The position numbers were made by a program, and so were the translations under genes. Under the pieces are notes generated by a model, which saw only the letters and a list, made by a program, of their open reading frames with translations, had not been told where the DNA came from and searched no databases. A DNA stretch of 64,000 bases from Actinokineospora alba (GTDB lineage: Bacteria > Actinomycetota > Actinomycetes > Mycobacteriales > Pseudonocardiaceae), in assembly GCF_004362515.1 (NCBI RefSeq), contig NZ_SNXU01000001.1, positions 6,696,001 through 6,760,000 of the forward strand. The letters run 5' to 3'. This document shows, one piece after another, positions 57,038 through 64,000 of this stretch; the first letter of the stretch is position 1; the number at the start of each line of letters is the position of its first letter.

Positions 57038-57867
57038 CCGTAGTCCTCCTCTTCGGTGCCCGTCGTCGGGGGCGACGCCGCTTCGGCGTCGGCTACCGTG
57101 CCGCCGGTCCATTCCACGTGTAGTTCACCGAGCGGGTCGGCCTGCTCGAAGAGCACCGTCGCCTCCCGGTACAGCTCCAATAGCGCCAGGAACCGCGCCA
57201 CCACCTCGATGGTGTGCTCGCAGTCCGCGGTCAGCTCGGCGAAGCTCGCCCGGCCCATCTCCGCCAGCCGCACCCGCAGCAGCGCCGCCGTCTCCCGGAC
57301 CGACACCTTCCCCATGTGCAGGTGGTCCAGCGACAGCGTCGGCGGCGGCTTCGGCCGGAACACCGCCGCCGCGATCGCGGCGAACCGTTCCGGGTCGACG
57401 CCGAGCATCACCTCCGGCAGCAGTTCCGCGAACCGGTCCTCCAACGCCACCGACCGCGGGTACCGCCGCAGCGCGCCCTTCTCCAGTTCCGAGAACAGGG
57501 CCGCCACCTGCTTGTACGCCCGGTACTGCAGCAGCCGGGCGAACAGTAGGTCCTTGGCCTCCAGCAGCGCCAGGTCGTCCTCGTCCTCGACATCGCCCGC
57601 GGGCAGCAGCCGGGCCGCCTTCAAATCCAGCAGGGTCGCCGCGACGACCAGGAACTCCGTGGTCTCGTCGAGGTTCCAGTCGTCACCCAGGGCCCTGAGG
57701 TGGGCGATGAAGTCGTCGGTGACGCGGTGCAGCGCCACCTCGGTGACGTCCATCTGGTGCTGCGAGATCAGCTGCAGCAGCAGGTCGAACGGGCCTTCGA
57801 AGTTCGACAGCCGAACCGTGAACCGGCCGCTCGGCACCGCCTCGGGCGCATCTGCCACCGCGGTCAC
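57034..57867 (-). CDS. scpA: Chromosome segregation protein ScpA
   Basis: This 277-aa kleisin has N-terminal FEGPFDLLLQLISQHQMDVTEVAL, EFLVVAATLLDLKAARLLP and a C-terminal winged helix (FAELTADCEHTIEVVARFLALLELYR). It bridges SMC heads with ScpB. Start ATG/GTG at 57867 overlaps the preceding stop by 4 bp. Part of the parA-RHH-scpA-scpB-rluB operon. Confidence 0.95.
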   Translation of the reverse strand: MTAVADAPEAVPSGRFTVRLSNFEGPFDLLLQLISQHQMDVTEVALHRVTDDFIAHLRALGDDWNLDETTEFLVVAATLLDLKAARLLPAGDVEDEDDLALLEAKDLLFARLLQYRAYKQVAALFSELEKGALRRYPRSVALEDRFAELLPEVMLGVDPERFAAIAAAVFRPKPPPTLSLDHLHMGKVSVRETAALLRVRLAEMGRASFAELTADCEHTIEVVARFLALLELYREATVLFEQADPLGELHVEWTGGTVADAEAASPPTTGTEEEDYG

Positions 57868-58250
57868 TGCCCGGTGTCCTGGCGCAGCCTGCGCACCAGC
57901 ACCGAGTCCTCGCCGTAGGCCTCGAGGTCGGCGAGGATGACCGAGATCGCCTCGCGCACGACGCGGCCGCGGTCGACGGCGAGGCCGTGGGCGGCGCGCA
58001 GGGTGAGGCGGGCGTGTTCGAGGGCGAGCAATTCCTCATCCGAGACGTAGACGGTGATCTTGGAGTTGTGTTTCTGCCGGGGCGTGCCACGTGGGCTCCG
58101 GACGACCGGCGGCGGGGACGGGGACGGGGGCGCTTCGAACACCTCCGGAGAAGGTGCGTCAAACCAGTCGGTCTCGCCTTCGGCCTGTGGGGCGGGACCG
58201 GTGGGCCGGAACAACTCCGCCGCCCCCGGCAGGGAACTGCGACGAGTCAC
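57864..58250 (-). CDS. Ribbon-helix-helix-like partner of ParA/ScpAB
   Basis: This 128-aa protein has a disordered Pro-rich N-terminus (1-60) and a C-terminal segment KITVYVSDEELLALEHARLTL, then AVDRGRVVREAISVILADLEAYGEDSVLVRRL. That is a beta strand followed by two helices, as in RHH/CopG DNA-binding proteins. Conserved next to parA-scpAB in many actinobacteria; function not established. Overlaps both neighbours by 4 bp. Confidence 0.72.
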   Translation of the reverse strand: MTRRSSLPGAAELFRPTGPAPQAEGETDWFDAPSPEVFEAPPSPSPPPVVRSPRGTPRQKHNSKITVYVSDEELLALEHARLTLRAAHGLAVDRGRVVREAISVILADLEAYGEDSVLVRRLRQDTGQ

Positions 58251-59185
58251 CTGGCGATCACCTCACGTGCGAGCTGGCGGTAGGCCTTCGCGCCCGCCGA
58301 ACGCGGGGCCCAAGTCGTGATCGGCTCGCCCGCGACCGTGGTCTCCGGGAAGCGCACCGTGCGGTTTATCACTGTGTCGAACACCGTCTCGCCGAACGCC
58401 TCGACCACGCGGGCCATGACTTCACGCGAGTGCAGTGTGCGCGGGTCGAACATGGTGGCGAGGATGCCGGTGATGTCCAGCTTCGGGTTCAGCCGGTCCT
58501 TCACCTTCTCGATGGTGTCGATGAGCAGCGCGACACCGCGCAGGCTGAAGAACTCGCATTCCAGCGGGATGAGCACGCCGTCGGCGGCCGTCAGCGCGTT
58601 GACGGTCAGCAGGCCGAGCGAGGGCTGGCAGTCGACGAGGATGTAGTCGTACTCGTCGATGATCGGGCGCAGCGTGCGCACCAGGGTGTGTTCACGCCCT
58701 ACCTCGGTGACCAGTTGCACCTCGGCGGCGGACAGGTCGATGTTGCTCGGCAGCAGGTCCATGTCCTCGACGCAGGTGCGGATCACCACGTCGTGGATGC
58801 CGACGGACCGCTCGATGAGCACGTTGTAGATGGTGCGGTCGAGCTGGTGGGCCGGGATGCCCAGGCCGACCGACAGCGCACCCTGCGGGTCGAAGTCGAC
58901 GAGCAGCACCCGGCGGCCGAACTCGGTGAGGGCGGCGCCCAGGTTGATCGTGGACGTGGTCTTGCCGACCCCGCCCTTCTGGTTGCAGACGGCCAAGATC
59001 TTCGCCGGACCGTGGCCGTTGAGTAACGACGGCTCGGGGATGTGCCGCCACGCCCGGCCGGTCGGACCGACGCCGCCCCCGTTGCCACTGGAGTCGGCGA
59101 AGGGCTGCTCGTCGTCGTCGGACGCGGCGCGCGGCGCGATACTCAGCTCCACCGTGCCACGTCCCGACTGCGGAAGTGTCGACAT
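58247..59185 (-). CDS. ParA-family ATPase of the scpAB operon
   Basis: This 312-aa deviant Walker A ATPase has CNQKGGVGKTTSTINL, VDFDPQGALSVGLG and YILVDCQPSLGLL. The N-terminal 60 residues are low complexity. It corresponds in position to Rv1708 (Soj/ParA-like) rather than the oriC-linked ParA. It probably works with the RHH protein and SMC-ScpAB in chromosome organisation. Confidence 0.9.
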   Translation of the reverse strand: MSTLPQSGRGTVELSIAPRAASDDDEQPFADSSGNGGGVGPTGRAWRHIPEPSLLNGHGPAKILAVCNQKGGVGKTTSTINLGAALTEFGRRVLLVDFDPQGALSVGLGIPAHQLDRTIYNVLIERSVGIHDVVIRTCVEDMDLLPSNIDLSAAEVQLVTEVGREHTLVRTLRPIIDEYDYILVDCQPSLGLLTVNALTAADGVLIPLECEFFSLRGVALLIDTIEKVKDRLNPKLDITGILATMFDPRTLHSREVMARVVEAFGETVFDTVINRTVRFPETTVAGEPITTWAPRSAGAKAYRQLAREVIAR

Positions 59186-59238
59186 GGCGATCTAGCTCCT
59201 TGTCGCCTGCGATCGGTGTCAAGCGCAGCGTAAGCGGG

Positions 59239-59256
59239 TATTGGTCACCCACCAAC
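59239..59256. promoter_or_regulatory. TTGGT-N5-ACCAA inverted repeat upstream of parA
   Basis: The half-site TATTGGT is shared with the ArsR-gene operator at 59626. It lies 55-70 bp before the parA start and 30-48 bp after the ArsR gene stop. It may be a second site of the same regulator. Confidence 0.35.
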
Positions 59257-59286
59257 GCGGCTCGCCGCACGAACGCTCAGGTCAGG

Positions 59287-59601
59287 TCAGGTGTCGGTGG
59301 GGCCAATAGCCCCAAGGACGGAGTCGAGCAGCCCGGGAAATGCCTGGTCCAGGTCGTCGCGGCGGATCGAGAGCCACCGCTGGTTGCCGTCCGGGCGGGT
59401 ATGGGTGACCCCTGACTCACGCAGCACGCGCAGATGCTGGGACAGGGTCGACTTGGCCACGGCGACCTCGAGGTGCCCGCACGACATCTCGTTCGTCGAG
59501 GCGAGCTGCGCGACGACAGCCAGGCGGGTGGGGTCGCTCAGCGCGTGCAGCACCCCGGGAAGCGTGACGTGGTCCACCGTCGGTTCGTCCAGCTCACCCA
59601 T
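59287..59601 (-). CDS. ArsR/SmtB-family regulator
   Basis: This 104-aa winged-helix repressor has GVLHALSDPTRLAVVAQLAS, recognition helix AVAKSTLSQHLRVLRESGVT and wing TRPDGNQRWLSIRRDDLD. One Cys (MSCGHLEV) is present, but the classical metal-binding CxCxxC is not, so it may respond to a non-metal signal. It probably represses itself through the palindrome upstream. Confidence 0.88.
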   Translation of the reverse strand: MGELDEPTVDHVTLPGVLHALSDPTRLAVVAQLASTNEMSCGHLEVAVAKSTLSQHLRVLRESGVTHTRPDGNQRWLSIRRDDLDQAFPGLLDSVLGAIGPTDT

Positions 59602-59625
59602 CTCGCACCTCCAGGGCGCACAGGG

Positions 59626-59640
59626 TATTGGAGACCAATA
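59626..59640. promoter_or_regulatory. Operator palindrome TATTGGAGACCAATA
   Basis: A perfect 6-bp inverted repeat with a 3-base spacer lies 25-39 bases upstream of the ArsR-type start, the normal place of an autoregulatory site. Confidence 0.5.
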
Positions 59641-59658
59641 GGTGAGCGGAACTCAGGA

Positions 59659-60579
59659 CTACCCGAGGGCGCGCGGATGCGCGGTGGCATAGACCTCGCG
59701 CAGCGTGTTGACCGTGACGAGCGTGTAGATCTGGGTCGTGGTGACCGACGCGTGGCCGAGTAGTTCCTGGACAACCCGCACGTCAGCGCCACCTTCGAGC
59801 AGGTGCGTGGCAAACGAGTGGCGCAGTGTGTGCGGGGAGACCGGGACCCGGATGCCCGCCTGTTCGGCCGCGAGCTTCAGCGCGTTCCACGCGCTCTGCC
59901 GGGTGAGCCGCCCGCCGCGGACGTTGAGGAACACCGCGGGGGTGCCCCGCCCGCCCGCGGCCAGCCCCGGCCGGGCCCGCACCAGGTAGGCGTCGAGCGC
60001 GTCGAGGGCGGGCCTGCCGATCGGGACCAACCGCTGCTTGCCACCCTTGCCGTCGAGCAGGACCGTGCGTTCCACCGTGTCGATGTCGTCGAGGTCGAGC
60101 CCGACCGCCTCGGAGATCCGCGCACCCGTCGAATAGAGGACTTCGAGCAGCGCGCGGTCGCGCAGCACGCCCGGGCCTTCGCCGACCGGGGTGTCGAGCA
60201 GGCGCAGGACGTCGTCGACCGGGAGCGCCTTGGGCAGCCTGCGCGGCGGGGTCGGCGGCTTCACCTCGCGCGCCGGGTCGTGTTCGGTGATGCCCTCGCG
60301 CACGGCGAACCGGTGCAGCCCGCGCACGGCGACCAGCGCACGGGCGGCGGACGACGCGGCCAGCGGCGGGTGGTCGGCGTCGCCTTCGCGCAGCTTGGCC
60401 AGGAACGCCGACACGTGCCGCTCCCCCACGTTGCCGAGATCCCCGACGTTCTCGGCCGACAGGTGGTCGAGGTAGCGGCGCAGGTCGCGGGTGTAGCCGT
60501 CGATGGTGTTCGGCGAGGTGCCGCGTTCGACGGCGAGGTGGTCGAGATAGGTGCGCAGGACGGCTTCGGGGGCGCTCAG
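59659..60579 (-). CDS. xerD: Tyrosine recombinase XerD
   Basis: The full-length frame (306 aa) begins at CTG 60579, which overlaps the ald stop (CTGA). There is no ATG, GTG or TTG before residue 51. The N-terminal domain is normal (VLRTYLDHLAVERGTSPNTI), so a GTG 60429 start would remove half of it. Catalytic residues: Arg in STGARISEA, Lys in DGKGGKQR, HTLRHSF, LGHASVTTTQIYT. It resolves chromosome dimers at dif with XerC. Confidence 0.92.
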   Translation of the reverse strand: MSAPEAVLRTYLDHLAVERGTSPNTIDGYTRDLRRYLDHLSAENVGDLGNVGERHVSAFLAKLREGDADHPPLAASSAARALVAVRGLHRFAVREGITEHDPAREVKPPTPPRRLPKALPVDDVLRLLDTPVGEGPGVLRDRALLEVLYSTGARISEAVGLDLDDIDTVERTVLLDGKGGKQRLVPIGRPALDALDAYLVRARPGLAAGGRGTPAVFLNVRGGRLTRQSAWNALKLAAEQAGIRVPVSPHTLRHSFATHLLEGGADVRVVQELLGHASVTTTQIYTLVTVNTLREVYATAHPRALG

Positions 60580-61697
60580 CGGAGTCCCCCGATCACGTCG
60601 GCCAACGGCACGTGCTCAAGCCCATGCGCCTGCGCGACCTCGGGCAGCACGATCGCGCCATCGACCACGTTGACCCCCTTGGCGAGCGCGGGGTCGGCAG
60701 CAACCGCGGCCCGCACCCCGCCCGCGAGGGCCAGGACATAGGGCAGCGTGACGTTGGCGAGCGCGCGGGTCGAGGTGTTCGGCACCGCTCCGGGCATGTT
60801 GGCGACGCAGTAGAAGACCGAGTCGTGCACCCGGAACGTGGGCTCGGCGTGCGTGGTGGGCCGCGAGTCGGCGAAGCAGCCACCCTGGTCGATGGCGATG
60901 TCGACGAGCACCGACCCCGGGCGCATCCGCGAGACGAGCTCGTTCGACACCAGCGTCGGGGCCTTGGCGCCGGGCACGAGGACCGCGCCGATCACCAGGT
61001 CCGCCCAGCGGCAGGCCTTGTCGATCTCGTAGGCGTTGCTCGCGATGGTCTGCAGGTGCCCGCGGTAGGTGAAGTCGATCTGCCGGAGCCGGTTGACGTT
61101 GGTGTCGAGGACAACCACCTCGGCCTGGAAGCCCAGCGCGATGCTCGCCGCGTTCATCCCGGACACCCCGGCGCCTATGACGACGACCTTGCCCGCCGCC
61201 ACGCCGGACACCCCACCGAGCAGCACACCGCGGCCACCTTGGGCGCGTTCGAGGCAGTGCGCGCCGACCTGCGGCGCCATCCGCCCGGCGACCTCGCTCA
61301 TCGGGGCGAGCAGCGGCAGCGACAGGTCCGGCAGCTGCACCGTCTCGTACGCGATCGCGGTGGTGCCCGCGTCGACGAGGGCGCGGGTGCATTCGGCGCT
61401 CGCGGCGAGGTGCAGGTAGGTGAAGAGGGTCTGGCCGCGGCGCAGCCTCGGGTACTCCTCGGCGACCGGTTCCTTGACCTTGAGCACGAGTTCGGCGGCA
61501 CCCCACACGTCGTCGGCGGTGGGTGCGATCTCGGCGCCCGCCTCGAGGTACTCCGCGTCGGGGAAGGCCGAGCCGTCACCGGCGCCCGCCTCGATCAGCA
61601 CCCGGTGCCCACGGTCGATCAACTCGAGCACCCCGGCGGGCGTGATGGCCACCCGGTACTCGTGGTTCTTGACCTCCCGCGGAACGCCGACCAGCAC
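60576..61697 (-). CDS. ald: Alanine dehydrogenase
   Basis: This 373-aa enzyme has GVPREVKNHEYRVAITP, LKVKEPVAEEYP, LHLAAS, MAPQVGAHCLERAQGGRGVLLGGVSGV (in pieces), the NAD site VVIGAGVSGMNAA and MPGAVPNTST. It interconverts alanine and pyruvate with NAD. Kynureninase in this window also yields alanine, so it could use that product. GTG 61697; divergent from the TM2 protein with an 84-bp shared promoter region. Confidence 0.96.
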   Translation of the reverse strand: MLVGVPREVKNHEYRVAITPAGVLELIDRGHRVLIEAGAGDGSAFPDAEYLEAGAEIAPTADDVWGAAELVLKVKEPVAEEYPRLRRGQTLFTYLHLAASAECTRALVDAGTTAIAYETVQLPDLSLPLLAPMSEVAGRMAPQVGAHCLERAQGGRGVLLGGVSGVAAGKVVVIGAGVSGMNAASIALGFQAEVVVLDTNVNRLRQIDFTYRGHLQTIASNAYEIDKACRWADLVIGAVLVPGAKAPTLVSNELVSRMRPGSVLVDIAIDQGGCFADSRPTTHAEPTFRVHDSVFYCVANMPGAVPNTSTRALANVTLPYVLALAGGVRAAVAADPALAKGVNVVDGAIVLPEVAQAHGLEHVPLADVIGGLR

Positions 61698-61781
61698 GCA
61701 GTCGAGCGTAGTGCCGGACGCCGCCCTCGACCCGATGACGCGCGGCGAAACCGGTCATCGACCCCGCGCGTCTGATCTATT

Positions 61782-62282
61782 GTGACGACCGTGAACGACC
61801 CTGACGCGATCCGCATCGGCACCGCGGAACGCGACGACGTGGTGCGGATCCTCGGCGCGCATTTCACCGAGGGCAGGCTGCCTGTCGACGAGTACGACGA
61901 ACGCATCAACGTGGCGGTCAACGCGGTCACCCGCCGCGACGTGCGTGCCCTGTTCGTCGACCTGCCGCCGCCCTACCCGGCGTTCATGGTCCCGCCGACG
62001 ATCGCCGCGCCCCCGCTGCCCGCCTACCCGCCGCCCGCGCCGGTGCACGCCTATTACCCGCCGCCACCGGACTACTACTACTCGCCCAAGTCCAAGGTCG
62101 TGGCCGGCATCCTGCAGATCTTCCTGCCGTTCGGGGTCGGCCGGTTCTACACCGGCCACTACGGCATCGCCGTCGCCCAGCTGCTCACCTGCGGCGGCTT
62201 CGGCATCTGGACGCTGATCGACGGCATCCTGCTGCTGGTCAACGGCGGCACCGACGGCGAGGGCCGCCGCCTACGCGATTGA
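61782..62282 (+). CDS. DUF1707 and TM2 domain membrane protein
   Basis: This 166-aa protein has an N-terminal DUF1707 (IRIGTAERDDVVRILGAHFTEGRLPVDEYDERI, in part), a Pro/Tyr-rich linker (PPPPDYYYSP), then a TM2 domain of two helices (VAGILQIFLPFGVGRFYTGHYGIAVAQL; GFGIWTLIDGILLLVNG). Function unknown. GTG 61782 or GTG 61791 starts it. Confidence 0.87.
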   Translation: MTTVNDPDAIRIGTAERDDVVRILGAHFTEGRLPVDEYDERINVAVNAVTRRDVRALFVDLPPPYPAFMVPPTIAAPPLPAYPPPAPVHAYYPPPPDYYYSPKSKVVAGILQIFLPFGVGRFYTGHYGIAVAQLLTCGGFGIWTLIDGILLLVNGGTDGEGRRLRD

Positions 62283-62298
62283 CCCCCGCCGTCCTGGT

Positions 62299-62913
62299 TC
62301 AGGACCGCTGGGCGAACCTTGTCGGCTCGTCGGTCCACGGCGCGTCCGGGACGCGGGGCGCCGCGGCGCCGGAGTCCACGGCGAAGGCCGCCAGCACACC
62401 GCCGACCGCCGCGGCGTTCACGATCTCGCCCGACAGGACCATCCGGACGGCCTGCTCCAGCGGCACCCGGTCGGCGACCATGTCGGCCTCTTCGTCCCCA
62501 AGCACCTCGTGGTCCACAGTGGACAGACCAGTGGCCAGGTAGACCCGGATGGCCTCGTCGGTGAACCCGGGCGAGACAGCCATGTCCACCAGGACCGACC
62601 AGTCCGACGCGACCACGCCGACCTCTTCGACCAGTTCACGCTTGGCCGCGACCAGCGGGTCCTCGCCCGCGTCGATCAGCCCGGCGGGCAACTCCCACAG
62701 CCTGCGCCCCACCGGATGCCGGTACTGGTCGACCAGGACCAGCGTCCCGTCGTCGTCGAGCGCGACCACCGCGACCGCGCCGAGGTGTTCGACCACCTCG
62801 CGCGACGCGGTGTTGCCACCGGGCATGCGGACCTCGTCGATGCGCAGCGCCAGGATGCGTCCGATGTGGATGTCGCGAGTGGACGCCACGGAGAACTCGT
62901 GCCGGTCGGTCAC
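62299..62913 (-). CDS. NUDIX hydrolase (ADP-ribose pyrophosphatase type)
   Basis: This 204-aa protein has a complete Nudix box (GLIDAGEDPLVAAKRELVEE, then VGV) and the upstream VALDDDGTLVLVDQYRHPVGRRLWELPAG of ADP-ribose pyrophosphatases (quoted in part). Its place next to pyrG matches Rv1700 in M. tuberculosis. Starts inside the pyrG stop (4-bp overlap). Confidence 0.93.
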   Translation of the reverse strand: MTDRHEFSVASTRDIHIGRILALRIDEVRMPGGNTASREVVEHLGAVAVVALDDDGTLVLVDQYRHPVGRRLWELPAGLIDAGEDPLVAAKRELVEEVGVVASDWSVLVDMAVSPGFTDEAIRVYLATGLSTVDHEVLGDEEADMVADRVPLEQAVRMVLSGEIVNAAAVGGVLAAFAVDSGAAAPRVPDAPWTDEPTRFAQRS

Positions 62914-64000
62914 GCCTTCGCTCCCGCGGCCACCGGCTCCTCGTCCAGTTCCACCGGCAGGCGCTCGGCCAGCAGGTAGGTCATGGCGGCCTTGATGAAA
63001 CCGGCGAACAGCGGGTGCGGGCGGGTCGGCCTGCTCTTGAGCTCCGGGTGCGCCTGGGTGCCGACGAAGAACGGGTGGACCTTCGCGGGCAGTTCGACGA
63101 ACTCGACGAGGTGGCCGTCCGGCGAGGTGCCGGAGAACACCAGACCGGCCTTGGAAAGGCGGTCGCGGTAGGAGTTGTTGACCTCGTAGCGGTGCCGGTG
63201 GCGCTCGGTGATCTCACGGCTGCCGTAGACCCCGGCGACGACGGACCCGGCGGTCAGCGCGGCGGGGTACGAGCCCAGCCGCATCGTGCCGCCCATGTCG
63301 CGCTCGCCCGCGACAACGTCCTCTTGGTCGGCCATGGTGCTGATGACCGGGTGCTTGGTGTTCTCGTCGAACTCCGCGGAGTTCGCCCCTGCGATGCCCG
63401 CGAGGTTGCGCGCGGACTCGATCACCATGCACTGCAGGCCCAGGCACAGGCCGAGCGTGGGGATGCGGTTGGTGCGCGCGTAGGTGATCGCGCCGAGCTT
63501 GCCCTCGATACCGCGCACACCGAAGCCGCCCGGGATCAGCACACCGTCCACACCGGACAGCGCGGCAGCCGCCCCGGCGGGCGTCTCGCACTCGTCGGAC
63601 GGAACCCACAGGATCTCGACCTTCGCGCGGTGGGCGAAACCGCCGGCGCGCAGGGCCTCGGTGACCGACAGGTACGCGTCGGGCAGGTCGACGTACTTGC
63701 CGACGAGCGCGATCCGCACCGTCTCCTTCGGCTTGTGGACCCGGTCGAGCAGGTCGCCCCACACGGTCCAGTCGACGTCGCGGAACGGCAGGCCGAGACG
63801 GCGCACGACATAGGCGTCGAGGCCCTCGCCGTGCAGCACGCGCGGAATGTCGTAGATGGAAGGCGCGTCGGGCGCGGCCACGACGGCCTCGGTGTCGACG
63901 TCGCACATGAGCGCGATCTTGCGCTTGAGCCCGTCCGGGATCTCCCGGTCGGCCCGGCAGACGATCGCGTCGGGCTGGATGCCGATGTTGCGCAGCGCGG
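62910..64000 (-). CDS. pyrG: CTP synthase, N-terminal part outside the window
   Basis: The visible 363 residues cover the end of the synthetase domain (RKIALMCDV, HGEGLDAYVVRRLGLPF) and the glutaminase domain: GGFGVRGIEGK, the nucleophile elbow GLCLGLQCMVIES, TMRLGSYPA and the His-Glu pair near THPELKSRP-like QAHPELKSRPTRPHPLF. It makes CTP from UTP and glutamine. The first 200 or so residues lie beyond the window edge. Confidence 0.96.
   Translation of the reverse strand, partial: ALRNIGIQPDAIVCRADREIPDGLKRKIALMCDVDTEAVVAAPDAPSIYDIPRVLHGEGLDAYVVRRLGLPFRDVDWTVWGDLLDRVHKPKETVRIALVGKYVDLPDAYLSVTEALRAGGFAHRAKVEILWVPSDECETPAGAAAALSGVDGVLIPGGFGVRGIEGKLGAITYARTNRIPTLGLCLGLQCMVIESARNLAGIAGANSAEFDENTKHPVISTMADQEDVVAGERDMGGTMRLGSYPAALTAGSVVAGVYGSREITERHRHRYEVNNSYRDRLSKAGLVFSGTSPDGHLVEFVELPAKVHPFFVGTQAHPELKSRPTRPHPLFAGFIKAAMTYLLAERLPVELDEEPVAAGAKA

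Overview
The window is GC-rich DNA from an actinomycete. The gene order pyrG, NUDIX, xerD, parA, scpA, scpB, rluB and cmk, plsC, der matches the conserved actinobacterial block that includes Rv1699-Rv1713 of Mycobacterium tuberculosis. A Cvn (conservon) operon, RHS proteins, many GTG starts and 4-base stop/start overlaps fit a Pseudonocardiales-like filamentous actinomycete. The species cannot be read from the sequence.

Layout. 1-4.3 kb: the end of a membrane protein gene, fragments of two transporter genes, a regulator with two TetR modules, and a small secreted protein. 4.3-12.5 kb: a 1966-aa secreted RHS/YD-repeat protein, a divergent gene joining an HTH domain to an apparently dead glycosidase, and an Imm1-like immunity gene. 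12.5-19.3 kb: a graveyard of mobile DNA. It holds remnants of two tyrosine integrases and a serine resolvase, a repeat-containing membrane protein, and a 2.5-kb element bounded by tRNA-Pro(GGG) and a 35-bp copy of its 3' end. 19.3-23.6 kb: a Cvn operon (kinase, roadblock, DUF742, and a GTPase frameshifted in its P-loop) and an alpha/beta hydrolase.

23.6-32.7 kb, minus strand: a compact set of siphovirus-type tail genes with no head, packaging, replication or integrase genes. In order of transcription these are two neck/terminator proteins, the tail tube, tail assembly chaperones with a -1 frameshift, a coiled-coil protein, a short tape measure, Dit, two related fibre-like proteins, a Gp37-like hub, a small coiled-coil protein and a DUF1906 lysin-like protein. 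This looks like a domesticated non-contractile (F-type) tailocin and is the strongest candidate for an undescribed system here.

33.1-36.0 kb: der-plsC-cmk. 36.0-38.5 kb: a deazaflavin-type oxidoreductase, an AlkZ-like glycosylase, an array of 55-bp repeats ending in a foldback, and a CBS protein. 38.6-49.9 kb: two divergent operons around a PaaX regulator. One encodes tryptophan 2,3-dioxygenase and kynureninase (tryptophan to anthranilate). The other encodes a flavin oxidoreductase, a salicylyl/2-aminobenzoyl-CoA-type monooxygenase, a creatininase-like protein, a benzoate-type CoA ligase, SDR, enoyl-CoA hydratase, Rid protein and acyl-CoA dehydrogenase. Together they suggest tryptophan breakdown through a CoA-activated anthranilate route. 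49.9-55.3 kb: DUF4240, a TrpB2-type synthase, a KhtTU-like K+/H+ antiporter pair, a VOC protein and DUF1015. 55.3-64.0 kb: rluB, scpB (carrying in-frame palindromic repeats), scpA, an RHH-like protein, parA, an ArsR regulator, xerD (apparent CTG start), ald, a DUF1707/TM2 protein, NUDIX, and pyrG running off the window. The conserved block is thus split by about 19 kb of accessory genes between rluB and cmk.
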